Counted from the stretch's first letter, positions 42,801-50,893 are shown. The stretch: DNA of 64,000 nt from JANXVR01 sp034667405 (GCA_034667405.1 JAXDJX010000012.1:1-64000), one strand, 5' to 3'. A program made the numbers and translations. Notes: generated by a model not told the origin, from the sequence alone.

Positions 42801-43299
42801 CTGCACCGTCGATCGGCCCCTTCGGCATCGTGACCATGACGGCGCCCTGCGTCCCGAACCGCTGGATGGGGAGCATCACGGTGAGGTTCGTGCCGACGAC
42901 CATCGGCACCACGCCACCGTGGGTGGCGATCTTGATCGCCGGGCGAGCGCCCAGGAGCTTGTTCCCGATCCGCGAGTTCTCGATGTCGTAGAGGATCGTG
43001 CCCATCGAGTTGTAGAGGGTCACGTCGGAGACGGTTGTTGCCCCGAGCGCCACGGCCAGCGAATCGTTCAAGGCTGCCGCGCGTGTGGGCGAGGACATCT
43101 CGCTCAGATCGTTGTCGCTGAAGATGCTGGAAAGCGTGTTGTCGACGGCAGATCTCGCCTGAGAGATCATCGTGAGCTGCGCGTGTGCGCGAGCCCGGCC
43201 GGCCATCACGATGGAGCCGATCGAGCCGCCAGCGAGCAGCACGATCAGCGCGAACAGCGGGATGCGCGCGATACGTGAAGCATTCCCCGGCCGGCTCAT
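39880..43299 (-). CDS. Giant membrane coiled-coil protein with degenerate histidine-kinase module
   Basis: A 1139-residue protein. A membrane helix (about 13-33), an extracytoplasmic domain (about 35-170) and a second helix (about 174-194) form a single-chain sensor layout. About 640 residues of heptad-rich coiled coil (roughly 240-880) follow. The last 250 residues resemble DHp plus HATPase, but the phospho-acceptor is missing (LTLDAKKSLTQILG where HELRTPLT is expected), the N-box asparagines are lost (LAGLLRSSAD), and the G1 box is VADPEPS. It is probably a pseudokinase scaffold. The start at 43299 has a strong GAGGGGGA site, preferred over the ATG at 43338. It is divergent from the nurA operon; no close family is known to me. 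Confidence 0.85.
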   Translation of the reverse strand: MSRPGNASRIARIPLFALIVLLAGGSIGSIVMAGRARAHAQLTMISQARSAVDNTLSSIFSDNDLSEMSSPTRAAALNDSLAVALGATTVSDVTLYNSMGTILYDIENSRIGNKLLGARPAIKIATHGGVVPMVVGTNLTVMLPIQRFGTQGAVMVTMPKGPIDGAGRPWTAAGLIMALAILPCLFLLWWVGRITASAGANVSFRPQMNAVAQYARGPRESVRRPVSAPAQHGLKEEGDARRMAEERARAAEERLNVLQEQYRKTLDELHTSKERVPAAAEASPAMEQRALQAEGKLRLIEGELRAVSEERDKLSEELRRAPDPAAVEGSPKDDAERRRLETELVGVRAELEGTQTELAAARRELTDASTVAGRTDSERAERINDLESDLNAAHVQILTTQEALELAAAGSEASRAEAEALQTEVAALRQAHDQAVRDRDATILQSREESETLQRELEAAKAMAGEESEAVRAHADLARTLKADLEKAQNESRTVREALADAQGQLRAADDEVTQTKTKAVAALKTLKHEVASRDAALADASARATAAEEAARSHESSLTQTRTELEQLRAEMAGSGSQADEARQALTAQTERIRELQQQLEAARSGVLRAEEKSSLAGAQAGTAQTELEATRKELRALRNEEQRAAMLEDELRATRAELQNAQASHRAELVERDADLEARVRRTREDFQAESAATNEQLVASQTELESLRIKLDSAHAEMTRIQEEAVAAIENSQGHEARVVDLTQRTDRAERELRAQQSIARKTADELQVATEANAELARKLQDLENRRQLELADEEGQLEMDQILHATQERLAGQTERLIETEERAHEAERSVEVLNERLDEALSQLRSIQMADALRDLRSEEQGQQEVPATEGAEATDEVVRLEDRRASSPFLKELTLDAKKSLTQILGITQILKYKKDAKDQAQLVKQLTAYARRLDLTVSDLADADKLARGTVDLTVRRTDLEALVQRVVSESDVSADHDVRVVTEALVCGVDQLRTEQVLAGLLRSSADRTPQGKSILVTLQHVQGGALISVADPEPSSDASLSPVVRRFAEIQGGWAKVDTREDGTGSSFRVFLPDGGINGSAVEGETLQPGTDLHIVVEEAAGTEADPVPWNEEDQELLVREIGRLAEPS

Positions 43300-43389
43300 G
43301 AGATCCCCCTCTGTCCTTGACCGTTGGTTCTTGTCCAATGCCTATCGGCATCTACCCCCCCCAACCTTCAGTCTTTGGGGACGGGTTCT

Positions 43390-43413
43390 AGTTCAGACCG
43401 ACTGGTCCGAACT
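43390..43413. promoter_or_regulatory. Inverted repeat AGTTCAGACC-N4-GGTCCGAACT, candidate operator
   Basis: Ten-base arms with one mismatch and a four-base centre lie in the 173-base gap between the coiled-coil gene and nurA, about 50 bases upstream of the predicted nurA -10. The arms closely match those of the palindrome at 35536-35562, although the spacer differs by three bases. On the minus strand it could also fold as a hairpin in the 5' leader. Confidence 0.4.
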
Positions 43414-43460
43414 GACTACACAGGGGTCTCGCAGCCAGGAACGGTGTCGGCGCCGGTCGG

Positions 43461-43466
43461 TATCCT
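43461..43466 (+). promoter_or_regulatory. Putative -10 element TATCCT, leaderless start of the nurA operon
   Basis: TATCCT lies six bases before the ATG at 43473. No ribosome-binding site is present in the spacer. Confidence 0.4.
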
Positions 43467-43472
43467 TCGCCC

Positions 43473-44549
43473 ATGCCGAGCACGCTGGAGCCCCCCGAGC
43501 TCGATCACCTCGTCGGTGCCGACCGCGTTCGGGGCGACCAGCTGAACCAAGCGGCAGCCTTCGTGACCGACCTGCTGAGCGATCCGGGGCGCGATATCCG
43601 GGTGGCGGACGGCCAGCTCGAGCTTGGCCAGGACGTGGTCGTAGCCGGCCATCCCGATGCCTTCGTTCTGGATCCCGTGGAGCCCGAGGACCCCGGCGTG
43701 GTGTGGGCCGTGGACGGGGGTTCCTGTTTGGTTGCCGATGCCCGCTCCTTCCAGGTGGCGGCCTTCCGGGTCGCGCGCGTTCGATTCTCGGCCGGAGCGA
43801 CCGACCTCGTGGAATCCCCGGCCTTGGAGGTACGGGCCGTTTCGCGGCATCAGGTTGGCGAGCTGGCACGTGAAGCCCTGCGCGAACTCACCGGTGCAGA
43901 ACCCGAACAGCTGCCCGAGCTCACACGCCCGGTCGACGCGCTCCGGGGATGGGCCGAATGGCGTGCAACGATCCAGACCATCGAAGAGGCCGGTCCCGGC
44001 GATCTGGTGCTGGTCGACGGATCGCTCCATGGAGGCCCGCTGGTCCCCCCCGCGGTCGTGAGACGGGCCCATCAAACAGCGGTGGACCGGGGCGTCCACC
44101 TCGCCGGCGTGGTCAAGGCATCCACCCTGTACTGGGGGCGCAACGCCCCGCTCGTCACACTGATCAAACGCCGGGCGGACCGGGAGTTGGGCCACAGCCG
44201 CTGGGTTGCGCGGATCTCCACCGATCCCGTCTTCGCGCGGCTCTATGTGGGCGAGATCTTCGTCGCGCACCTCGCGCCCACTGCCGCGCACGCGTTCCGT
44301 GTGGATGTCGCGCGCGGGCCGGGGGAGCCGTTGCATGTGCTCGGCCGGCTTGCCGCCCTTGCGGGCGATCCCGCGTTCGTTGGTTATCCCTATCCGCTGG
44401 CCCGGGCGCATCAGGCTGCACGCGTCACGGGCTACGCGGTCGCGGATGTTCGGCGCGCCTTCCGCGAAGCGCTCACGCGCGAAGGCATGCGCGAAGACGA
44501 CATCGAGATCCTGTTCCAGGATTTCCACGAGGTGCTCAATCGGAGTTGA
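43473..44549 (+). CDS. nurA: NurA-type DNA end-resection nuclease
   Basis: NurA is a 5'-3' exo/endonuclease that works with the HerA translocase. The 358-residue protein shows the RNase H-like NurA core: VWAVDGGS with metal Asp81, LVLVDGSLHG with Asp182, VVKASTLYWGR, and the C-terminal GYPYPLARAHQAARVT with His313. These are the expected metal-coordinating motifs. The gene starts an operon with herA (one base gap), mre11 and rad50, exactly the set found in archaea. The N-terminal 70 residues are less conserved. It is unusual outside archaea and a limited set of bacteria. Confidence 0.88.
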   Translation: MPSTLEPPELDHLVGADRVRGDQLNQAAAFVTDLLSDPGRDIRVADGQLELGQDVVVAGHPDAFVLDPVEPEDPGVVWAVDGGSCLVADARSFQVAAFRVARVRFSAGATDLVESPALEVRAVSRHQVGELAREALRELTGAEPEQLPELTRPVDALRGWAEWRATIQTIEEAGPGDLVLVDGSLHGGPLVPPAVVRRAHQTAVDRGVHLAGVVKASTLYWGRNAPLVTLIKRRADRELGHSRWVARISTDPVFARLYVGEIFVAHLAPTAAHAFRVDVARGPGEPLHVLGRLAALAGDPAFVGYPYPLARAHQAARVTGYAVADVRRAFREALTREGMREDDIEILFQDFHEVLNRS

Positions 44550-44550
44550 G

Positions 44551-46119
44551 ATGACCACGGACAAAGGCCGGATCTTCGGCAAGAGTGTGCTGGAGGCGCA
44601 GTTCCGCGCCTACTACGGCACCGATCTCTTCCTGGGCGAACTCCTGGTCGCCGACGATGCCGAACGCGACCGCCGCTTCCTGTTCCGAGCCATCGATGTG
44701 ACCTACGGATCGGATTCGAGCGACCCCGCGTGGGCCGAACGCACCGCCGGGGCCTACATGGCGGGCGACAGAGCCGAGATCTCCTACGAGCTGTACGACC
44801 CCGAGCAGCGCCTGTACAAGGTCGCGAAGTGCCAGCCGCTCGGCTACATCGACGGAACCAGCGGTGCGTTCCGCAAGCCGAAATCACTCCCGGCGCAATT
44901 CGCCAGGGTCACGGCGCCGGGGCCTGCGGATTTCGCGTTCCTCGCAGAACGGATGGGGGACATCCGGATCGGGAAACTCCGCTCGGGGGAGGACGTCATC
45001 GACCTGGAGGTGGGGATCAAAGGAGAGACCCTGGTCAGCCACGTCGGCGTCTTCGCGACCACGGGAATGGGCAAGTCGAACCTCATGAAGGTGCTGGCCG
45101 GTCAGGTTCTCGCGTCCTCGGGCCGCTACGCGTGCCTGCTGTTCGATCCGCACGGCGAGTATCTGGAAGGCGGGAGCGGGCTCCGGAAGGGGTTGCGCGA
45201 TCATCCGTGGGCAGGCGACCGCCTGAAGGTATACGCCACGCGCGCGGCGGGCGCGGCGGCCACCGGCCTCCGTCTCTCCTTGGCCGAGCTCACCCTGGGG
45301 GACCTCCAGACCGCCTATCAGTGGAGTCACGCGCAAGAGGACGCCATCTACCGCCTGATCAGGTTCTTCGGCGACGAGTGGATCGCCCGGGTCGGCGAGG
45401 AAGACGATGTATCGAAGTTCGCCGAGGATCTCGGCGTGGCCACCAGCACGTTGCAGGTCATCCAGCGCCGGGCGCAGCGGATCTTAGATATGCCGTGCAT
45501 CAGTCGCGATCCCTCGCAGCCTTCGCTGTCGGCCCGGATCGTCGAGGAACTGATGAACGGATATTCGGTCCTGGTGGATACCAGCGGCCTCTCGTCCATG
45601 GAAGAGATCCTGGTCGCATCGGTCATCACCCGGCGCGTGCTGGACACCTACGGCCAGATCTTCCTGGATGATCGGGCCGGGTTCGCGGCGCTGCCACCGA
45701 CCCTCATCGCCCTTGAGGAAGCCCAACGCGTGCTTTCCAAGGTGCAACGAGGCGACGAGAACGTGTTTCCTCGCGTCGCGCGCGAGGGTCGGAAGTTCAA
45801 GGTCGGACTCTGCGCGGTGAGCCAGCAGCCGAAGCTCATCGATGATGAGCTCCTCAGTCAGTTCAACACGTTCTTCATCCTGGGCCTCGCCGACGAGAAG
45901 GATCGGAACATGCTGCGCGGATCGTCGAAGCAAGATATCTCCGACCTCGGGCCCGAGATCCAGACGCTCATGCCGGGGGAAGCCATCATCACGAACCTCG
46001 AGGCGCCGTTCGCGCTCCCGGCTCAGGTCTACCTCTATGAGGACCACCTTCAGACGGTGAAGGGGCCCTCGCCGCTGCCGCCGGTTCCCGAGGGCAGATC
46101 GAAGGGGTTCGCGGAGTAG
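44551..46119 (+). CDS. herA: HerA-type hexameric DNA translocase
   Basis: HerA is a FtsK/VirB4-like ATPase that pumps DNA into NurA during double-strand-break resection. The 522-residue protein has the N-terminal HAS-barrel (about 5-130), Walker A ATTGMGKS (169-176), the HerA-specific LLFDPHGEY (197-205), Walker B LIALEEAQRVL (about 393-403) and the arginine-finger/sensor region RVAREGRKFKVGLCAVSQQP. It ends in a short tail with PEGRSKGFAE. The ATG at 44551 has GGAG seven bases upstream, and the nurA stop lies one base before the start. The last base of its stop codon is the first base of the mre11 GTG. Confidence 0.9.
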   Translation: MTTDKGRIFGKSVLEAQFRAYYGTDLFLGELLVADDAERDRRFLFRAIDVTYGSDSSDPAWAERTAGAYMAGDRAEISYELYDPEQRLYKVAKCQPLGYIDGTSGAFRKPKSLPAQFARVTAPGPADFAFLAERMGDIRIGKLRSGEDVIDLEVGIKGETLVSHVGVFATTGMGKSNLMKVLAGQVLASSGRYACLLFDPHGEYLEGGSGLRKGLRDHPWAGDRLKVYATRAAGAAATGLRLSLAELTLGDLQTAYQWSHAQEDAIYRLIRFFGDEWIARVGEEDDVSKFAEDLGVATSTLQVIQRRAQRILDMPCISRDPSQPSLSARIVEELMNGYSVLVDTSGLSSMEEILVASVITRRVLDTYGQIFLDDRAGFAALPPTLIALEEAQRVLSKVQRGDENVFPRVAREGRKFKVGLCAVSQQPKLIDDELLSQFNTFFILGLADEKDRNMLRGSSKQDISDLGPEIQTLMPGEAIITNLEAPFALPAQVYLYEDHLQTVKGPSPLPPVPEGRSKGFAE

Positions 46120-47258
46120 TGGCGCGACTGGTCGCACTCGGGGACACGCATCTGGGGCGGACGCACCTCGCGCACCTGCGGGACGAGCAGGGAAGGAACC
46201 TCCGCGAAGAGGATTTCCTCCGGTCGTTCGGCTGGGCCGTGGAGGAAACCATCGCGCAAGAGCCCGACGGGTTCCTCTGGCTCGGGGACATCTTCGATCA
46301 TGCGCGCCCCACCTACCGGACGTTCGGGAAGGTGTTGGTGGGGCTGAAGCAGCTGAGCGCGGCGGGACTTGGCGGCGTGAGCATCAGTGGGAACCACGAC
46401 ACGCCCCGGGTGCGGGGGACCGGCTCCCCGTATGCCGCGCTCGAGGAAGTGTTCGACAACGTCGAGTTCGCGTGGGCCTTGGAGGCTCGGAGCGTCGAGT
46501 TGGCCGGGGTGAAGGTCCATGCCGTGCCGCAGACGCTGGGTGTGGACGAGTTCAGAACGCAGCTCGACGTGGCCGCTGGTGGGGCCGGAGGCGATGCCAC
46601 CGACCTCCTCATCGCGCACGTCGCGCTCACCTCCCTGCCGGTCAACGCGTACGGCCGCGACATCAACGAACTCGAGGTCGAGGAGGGGGCGATCGACAAG
46701 CGCTTCGATCTGGTGGCGCTGGGTCATTATCACGTCTTCCAGAAGGCCTCGAAACGAACGTGGTACGCGGGGTCCACCGACGCGTTCTCGTTCGCCGATC
46801 GGCCGAAGGATGCGGGGCCGAAGGGGCTCGTGGTGATCGATACCGATGCCGGCACCGTAGAGCACATCGAGAATCCGGGCGAACGTCCCTTGGTCACGCT
46901 CAGCGTCGAGGCGTCCGGACTGGGCCCCGGGGAGCTGGTCGATGGCGTCGAACGCGCCGCCCGGGGGACGCAGGACGGCGCCATCGTCCGCGTCTTCCTG
47001 GAACACGTGGACTCGGCGGCCTTCCGTCAGGTACGCAACGAGGAGTTCCAGGAGGCCGTGCCGGGCGCCCTCCACGTCCAGATCGAGCCCGACGTTGGTG
47101 CCGAGACCTACGCCGTGCAAGGAGCGCCCCAGATCGGTTCTCTGGTGAGCGAATGGTCGACGTTCGTGCAGACGCAGGATCTCTCGGGGCTCGAGCGTGA
47201 TCAGGTGGTGGACCTGGGCTCGCGGTACCTCGAGTCGGCGCAAGGGGAGACCGTGTGA
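46119..47258 (+). CDS. mre11: Mre11/SbcD-type DNA double-strand-break nuclease
   Basis: A 379-residue manganese phosphoesterase that with Rad50 processes DNA ends. The five phosphodiesterase motifs are visible: GDTHLGR (8-14), GDIFDHARPTYR, SGNHDTP, IAHVAL and GHYHVF. The C-terminal capping region (about 250-340) and a helical Rad50-binding tail (STFVQTQDLSGLERDQVVDLG) complete the archaeal-type Mre11 length. The GTG start shares its G with the herA TAG. The stop overlaps the rad50 GTG by four bases. SbcD is the bacterial name; the operon context supports the Mre11 reading. Confidence 0.9.
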   Translation: MARLVALGDTHLGRTHLAHLRDEQGRNLREEDFLRSFGWAVEETIAQEPDGFLWLGDIFDHARPTYRTFGKVLVGLKQLSAAGLGGVSISGNHDTPRVRGTGSPYAALEEVFDNVEFAWALEARSVELAGVKVHAVPQTLGVDEFRTQLDVAAGGAGGDATDLLIAHVALTSLPVNAYGRDINELEVEEGAIDKRFDLVALGHYHVFQKASKRTWYAGSTDAFSFADRPKDAGPKGLVVIDTDAGTVEHIENPGERPLVTLSVEASGLGPGELVDGVERAARGTQDGAIVRVFLEHVDSAAFRQVRNEEFQEAVPGALHVQIEPDVGAETYAVQGAPQIGSLVSEWSTFVQTQDLSGLERDQVVDLGSRYLESAQGETV

Positions 47259-49537
47259 GGGTCGCGGAGCTTAGCCTTCGGAACTACCGGCAGTTCGAAG
47301 AGGTGGATCTGGAACTGCCGGCAAGGGTCATCGGCATCGTCGGGCCGAACGGCTCGGGTAAGTCCACGCTGATGGAATCCATCGCGGTGGCCCTCTATGG
47401 GATCGACGCGGCCCGGACCAAGAAGGATCAGATCCGCACCAGCGGCCTCCTTACTGACTGCGAACTCCGCATGATCTTCGAACACGGCGGCAGCACGTAC
47501 GAGGTTCGTCGATCCATCACCGGGAAGAACCATGCCACCGACGCAGAACTGCTCGTGGGCTCGTTGCAACTGGCCTCGGGCGTAAGCGATGTGGACTCGG
47601 AGATCGCGCGGTTGCTGCGGATGGACCGCCAGGTGTTCCGGGCCAGCGTCTTCGCCGAGCAGAAGCAGTTGGATGCGTTCTCCGACGTGACGGCGGGCAA
47701 ACGCAAGGAGATGGTCCTTCGGCTCCTGGGTATCCGTCCTGTCGACGACGCCCGGAAGGTCGCCCGCAAGGATGGGATCGACGCGAGGAAGCAGGCGGAG
47801 CAGCTGGGAGGTGTCGCCGCAGATGTGACGGAGCTGGATGCGGCGATCAAGGCGGCGAAGGATCTGGACGCCGAGGCGGCAGGAGTGGCGAAGACCGCAG
47901 CCGCCGACCTGAAGAACGCGACCGCCGCCGCCGCCGCGGCAACGGCGGCCTTCGAAGCCGCCGATGCAGCCCGTCAGGAGGCCGAGACCTTGACCGTGCG
48001 CCTCGGCGGACTCGACCGGGAGTTGGCCGGGCAGATCGCGAACCGTGACGAGATCGGCGTTCGCCTGGAGGCCACGCGAGAGGCGGTGGACCAACTTCCG
48101 GCCATGGAGGCCGAGCTGGCCTCGCTGGTGGGTTCGAGCGATCTCCTGCACGCCGCCCGGCAGCACCGGGCGAAGGCGGACGAGCGGGACGCGCTGAAGC
48201 GTCAGCTGGACGATCTCCCCGTCTCCGATCCGCAGGGCGCCCTCGCGGCGCTCGAGGCCGCAACCGCGGCGGCCGACGACGCCCGCGCGCAAGCAGCCCG
48301 CGCCGCCGCCACCGCCGAACAACACGCCGATCTCGCCCGCCAAACGGCCGACCGGCTCGCCCGCGCCAAGGAGGCCGATCCATCGGAACCGTGCCCCACC
48401 TGCGGCCGCGAGATGGGGAAGGACTTCCGTGCCTACCTGTCGCATCGCAAAGAGGAGGCAGCCGCGGCGAAAGCGCAGGCAGCGGAGTCCGCCCGCGCAG
48501 CGAAGGCGGCTCTCGGCGCCATGGCAACGGCGGATGCGACACTCAAGCGTGCTTCCGCGGTGGGCCGGGAAGCCGAGCGGTCGGCTCGCGATCGAACCTC
48601 GCTCCAGGAGCGGCTCAACGAAGCGACGTCCGCGCTGACCGCACTAGGCACACCGTTCCACGGTGAGGTGCCCGAGCCGTCCGAACTGACGGACAAGGTC
48701 GAACGCGAGCGAGCGTTGGCTGCAGACGTGGCGCGCGTGAGGCAGCAGGTGGAGCACCGCGACCAACTGGTCGGCGACCTCGCGGCAGCGGACGGGCGGA
48801 TCGCCGAGATCGCCGCCGACAGAGCCCGGGTGGCCGCATCGCTGGAGGCCCTCGCCTACGACTCCGCAGGACACGCCTCCGCTCGCGATGAGCGTGCCAA
48901 GGCCGACGCGGCTCTCGCACTCGCCCGTGAGACCGAACGAGCCGCAACGGAGGTTCGTGGTCGTGCCCAGGCCGAGCTGGCCAAGCTGCACGGGGCGCTG
49001 GAAGAGGCGGAGAAGATGGCCGCGCGCGTCGACGAACTCCGCTCGGACGCGCGTTACCGCGACCGGGTTGCAACGCTCCTTGACGGATTCCGCAACCACC
49101 TGGTGGGCCGCGTCGGCCCCGAGCTCTCCCGCGAGGCAGAGTCGCTCTTCCGGGAGCTCACCAACCACGAGTATGACGATCTGAAGATCGACGACGACAC
49201 ATTGAACATCCACATCGCAGACGGCGACACCTATTTCGACATCGATCGGTTCAGCGGTTCGGAATCCGACCTGGCGAACCTGGCGCTCCGTGTGGCCATC
49301 TCGATGCATCTCTCGCGGGTCTCGGGTGCCGATGTCGGGATGCTGGTGCTGGACGAGGTCTTGGGTTCGCTGGACCAGGAGCGCAAGGATCTGATGGTGC
49401 AAGCGATGGGCCGGTTGTCCACGCGCTTCCATCAGCTCTTCGTCGTTACGCATGCGGATCAGGTGAAGGACCAGTTCCCGGTGGCCGTGCAGATCTCGAA
49501 GACCAGCCGGCGGCGGAGTTCCGCCGTCTTGATCTAG
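47255..49537 (+). CDS. rad50: Rad50/SbcC-type SMC-like ATPase
   Basis: A 760-residue ABC ATPase that tethers DNA ends and controls Mre11. The N-lobe has Walker A GPNGSGKS (30-37) and the Q-loop region FAEQKQLDAF. Two Ala/Asp-rich coiled-coil arms (about 160-370 and 395-600) flank the zinc hook, Cys380 and Cys383 (EPCPTCGRE). The C-lobe has the signature FSGSESDLANLALRVA, Walker B MLVLDEVLGSLDQERKD and the switch His (FVVTHADQ). The coils are short compared with most Rad50 proteins (about 850-1000 residues). The GTG start overlaps the mre11 stop (GTGA). Confidence 0.91.
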   Translation: MRVAELSLRNYRQFEEVDLELPARVIGIVGPNGSGKSTLMESIAVALYGIDAARTKKDQIRTSGLLTDCELRMIFEHGGSTYEVRRSITGKNHATDAELLVGSLQLASGVSDVDSEIARLLRMDRQVFRASVFAEQKQLDAFSDVTAGKRKEMVLRLLGIRPVDDARKVARKDGIDARKQAEQLGGVAADVTELDAAIKAAKDLDAEAAGVAKTAAADLKNATAAAAAATAAFEAADAARQEAETLTVRLGGLDRELAGQIANRDEIGVRLEATREAVDQLPAMEAELASLVGSSDLLHAARQHRAKADERDALKRQLDDLPVSDPQGALAALEAATAAADDARAQAARAAATAEQHADLARQTADRLARAKEADPSEPCPTCGREMGKDFRAYLSHRKEEAAAAKAQAAESARAAKAALGAMATADATLKRASAVGREAERSARDRTSLQERLNEATSALTALGTPFHGEVPEPSELTDKVERERALAADVARVRQQVEHRDQLVGDLAAADGRIAEIAADRARVAASLEALAYDSAGHASARDERAKADAALALARETERAATEVRGRAQAELAKLHGALEEAEKMAARVDELRSDARYRDRVATLLDGFRNHLVGRVGPELSREAESLFRELTNHEYDDLKIDDDTLNIHIADGDTYFDIDRFSGSESDLANLALRVAISMHLSRVSGADVGMLVLDEVLGSLDQERKDLMVQAMGRLSTRFHQLFVVTHADQVKDQFPVAVQISKTSRRRSSAVLI

Positions 49538-49553
49538 CGCTGATTCGGTTCGA

Positions 49554-50312
49554 TCAGGCGGGGGTGGTGATCTTCGACGCCACGATCCATCTCTCTCCGC
49601 TGTAGGTCAGGAGCGTGGTTCGGAAGGCGCTCGGACAGCAGTGGGAATCGGTCGGACCGAAGACCGCCGAACGGATGGTGAGGCCCACCGGGTGGGGGGA
49701 GAACCCCACGACGGTGTCGCACGCGGTCTTCTTGAACACCTGCGCGTTCGCCGCGAGATCCAGCAGCAGGGTGGTGCCGCACGCACCGCTGCCCCCTGTG
49801 CCTTCGAAGACGAGGGCGTCATCAGAGCGGTCCGCCGTTGCCTCTCCTAGTTGGGTCTCCATCTGCAACACGCCGGCGGATGCATCCGTGGTGATACCGA
49901 ACACGGGTCGCCACGGCGGTACCGCACCGGGTGTTCGTCGCCAGATCACCAGTCCGTGCGGAGCCTGCAGCGGGTCACCGGGTGCGATGTAGGCGATGCC
50001 GGCGGTCTCTCCGGCGCTCGTGGTGGTGGACCACGCGTCGGTCACGGTCACCTCGGGAGGCACCAGGGCCTGCGGCCGCAGCTTGGTCGCCGGGACATCC
50101 TTCGCGTACCCCTTGGGCGTGCCCGACGGAACGCCGGAGGGCACGAGCGAGGGGCTGACGCTTGGCTGGTCGCTCTTCGTCGGGGGCTTCACCGGCGGTG
50201 GACTCTTCGTTCGGGAGTGGAGAGTAGGAGAAGGCGAGCCTTGGGGTGCGGAACTCGCGCAGGCTCCCGCCAGGACGAGGAGGGAGATGGCCGCGATCCG
50301 CAACGAGCGCAC
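49554..50312 (-). CDS. Secreted lipoprotein of unknown function
   Basis: A 252-residue exported protein. The N-terminus RIAAISLLVLAGAC has a cysteine at about 18 after a near-lipobox. A Ser/Pro/Lys-rich low-complexity linker follows (about 20-75, PPPVKPPTKSDQPSVSP). The C-terminal 160 residues form one beta-rich domain with two cysteine-bearing stretches (SGACGTTLLLD, SHCCPSAFRTT). I do not recognise the domain. The GTG start is supported by TAGCAT six bases upstream. Only 16 bases separate its stop from that of rad50. Confidence 0.68.
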   Translation of the reverse strand: MRSLRIAAISLLVLAGACASSAPQGSPSPTLHSRTKSPPPVKPPTKSDQPSVSPSLVPSGVPSGTPKGYAKDVPATKLRPQALVPPEVTVTDAWSTTTSAGETAGIAYIAPGDPLQAPHGLVIWRRTPGAVPPWRPVFGITTDASAGVLQMETQLGEATADRSDDALVFEGTGGSGACGTTLLLDLAANAQVFKKTACDTVVGFSPHPVGLTIRSAVFGPTDSHCCPSAFRTTLLTYSGERWIVASKITTPA

Positions 50313-50318
50313 CGCCTG

Positions 50319-50324
50319 ATGCTA
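50319..50324 (-). promoter_or_regulatory. Putative -10 element TAGCAT before the lipoprotein gene
   Basis: On the minus strand TAGCAT lies six bases before the GTG at 50312, with no ribosome-binding site. It is back to back with the thioesterase promoter 36 bases away. Confidence 0.38.
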
Positions 50325-50359
50325 CCGGCGGCGGCTACGCCCCTTGGGAGAGGGCCCGA

Positions 50360-50365
50360 TAGGAT
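50360..50365 (+). promoter_or_regulatory. Putative -10 element TAGGAT, leaderless start of the thioesterase gene
   Basis: TAGGAT lies six bases before the GTG at 50372 and fits the window-wide pattern. No Shine-Dalgarno sequence lies between it and the start. Confidence 0.4.
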
Positions 50366-50371
50366 GCCGCT

Positions 50372-50893
50372 GTGACCGACTGGGACCTCACGCCCAAACG
50401 TGTGAGCGACTCGCATGTGACCCTCACGCAGATGATGGAGGTCACCGACGCGAACATCGCCGGGTACGTACACGGTGGCGCCATCATGCGACTGGTCGAT
50501 ACCGCGGCCGGTCTTGCCGCCATCCGTCACGCGAGCGGTCTCTGCGTCACGGTTGCTATCGACGAGATGACGTTCCTGGAACCGGTGCAGATCGGTGACG
50601 TGCTGGTGCTCAAGGCGGCGGTCACTGACGCCGGCACGACATCGATCGAGGTGAGCGTCCGCGTGGATGCCCTGGACCCGATCTCCGGCCGAACCCGCCA
50701 CGCCAACTCGGCCTACCTGGTGTTCGTAGCGGTGGACGAACACGGCGCACCCCGCCCCGTTCCCCCCCTCGTCGCCGAGTCCGATCTGGAGAAACGCCGC
50801 CAACGGGAGGCATCGCTACGGCGTGAGGCTAGGCTGGCGCACAAAGCGGCCGTCAAGGCCGCTCGGGCACAGGAAGCTGCCGACGAAGCCTGA
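50372..50893 (+). CDS. Acyl-CoA thioesterase (hotdog fold)
   Basis: A 173-residue single hotdog-fold thioesterase of the YciA/cytosolic ACOT type: MMEVTDANIAGYVHGGAIMRLVDTAAGLAA in two halves (about 21-50) with the catalytic Asp, VAIDEMTFLEPVQIGDVLVLKA, and a conserved AYLVFVAVDEHG ending. The last 35 residues are a charged Ala/Arg helix (KRRQREASLRREARLAHKA), typical of this family's tail. It would hydrolyse acyl-CoAs and help balance the many CoA esters implied by the neighbouring genes. The aconitase gene follows after 47 bases. Confidence 0.87.
   Translation: MTDWDLTPKRVSDSHVTLTQMMEVTDANIAGYVHGGAIMRLVDTAAGLAAIRHASGLCVTVAIDEMTFLEPVQIGDVLVLKAAVTDAGTTSIEVSVRVDALDPISGRTRHANSAYLVFVAVDEHGAPRPVPPLVAESDLEKRRQREASLRREARLAHKAAVKAARAQEAADEA

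Noticed and set aside
47920..47960. GCC/GCG-rich tract in rad50 considered as a simple repeat or slippage site
   Set aside because: It encodes an alanine-rich part of the coiled coil and keeps the reading frame; no evidence of frameshifting.
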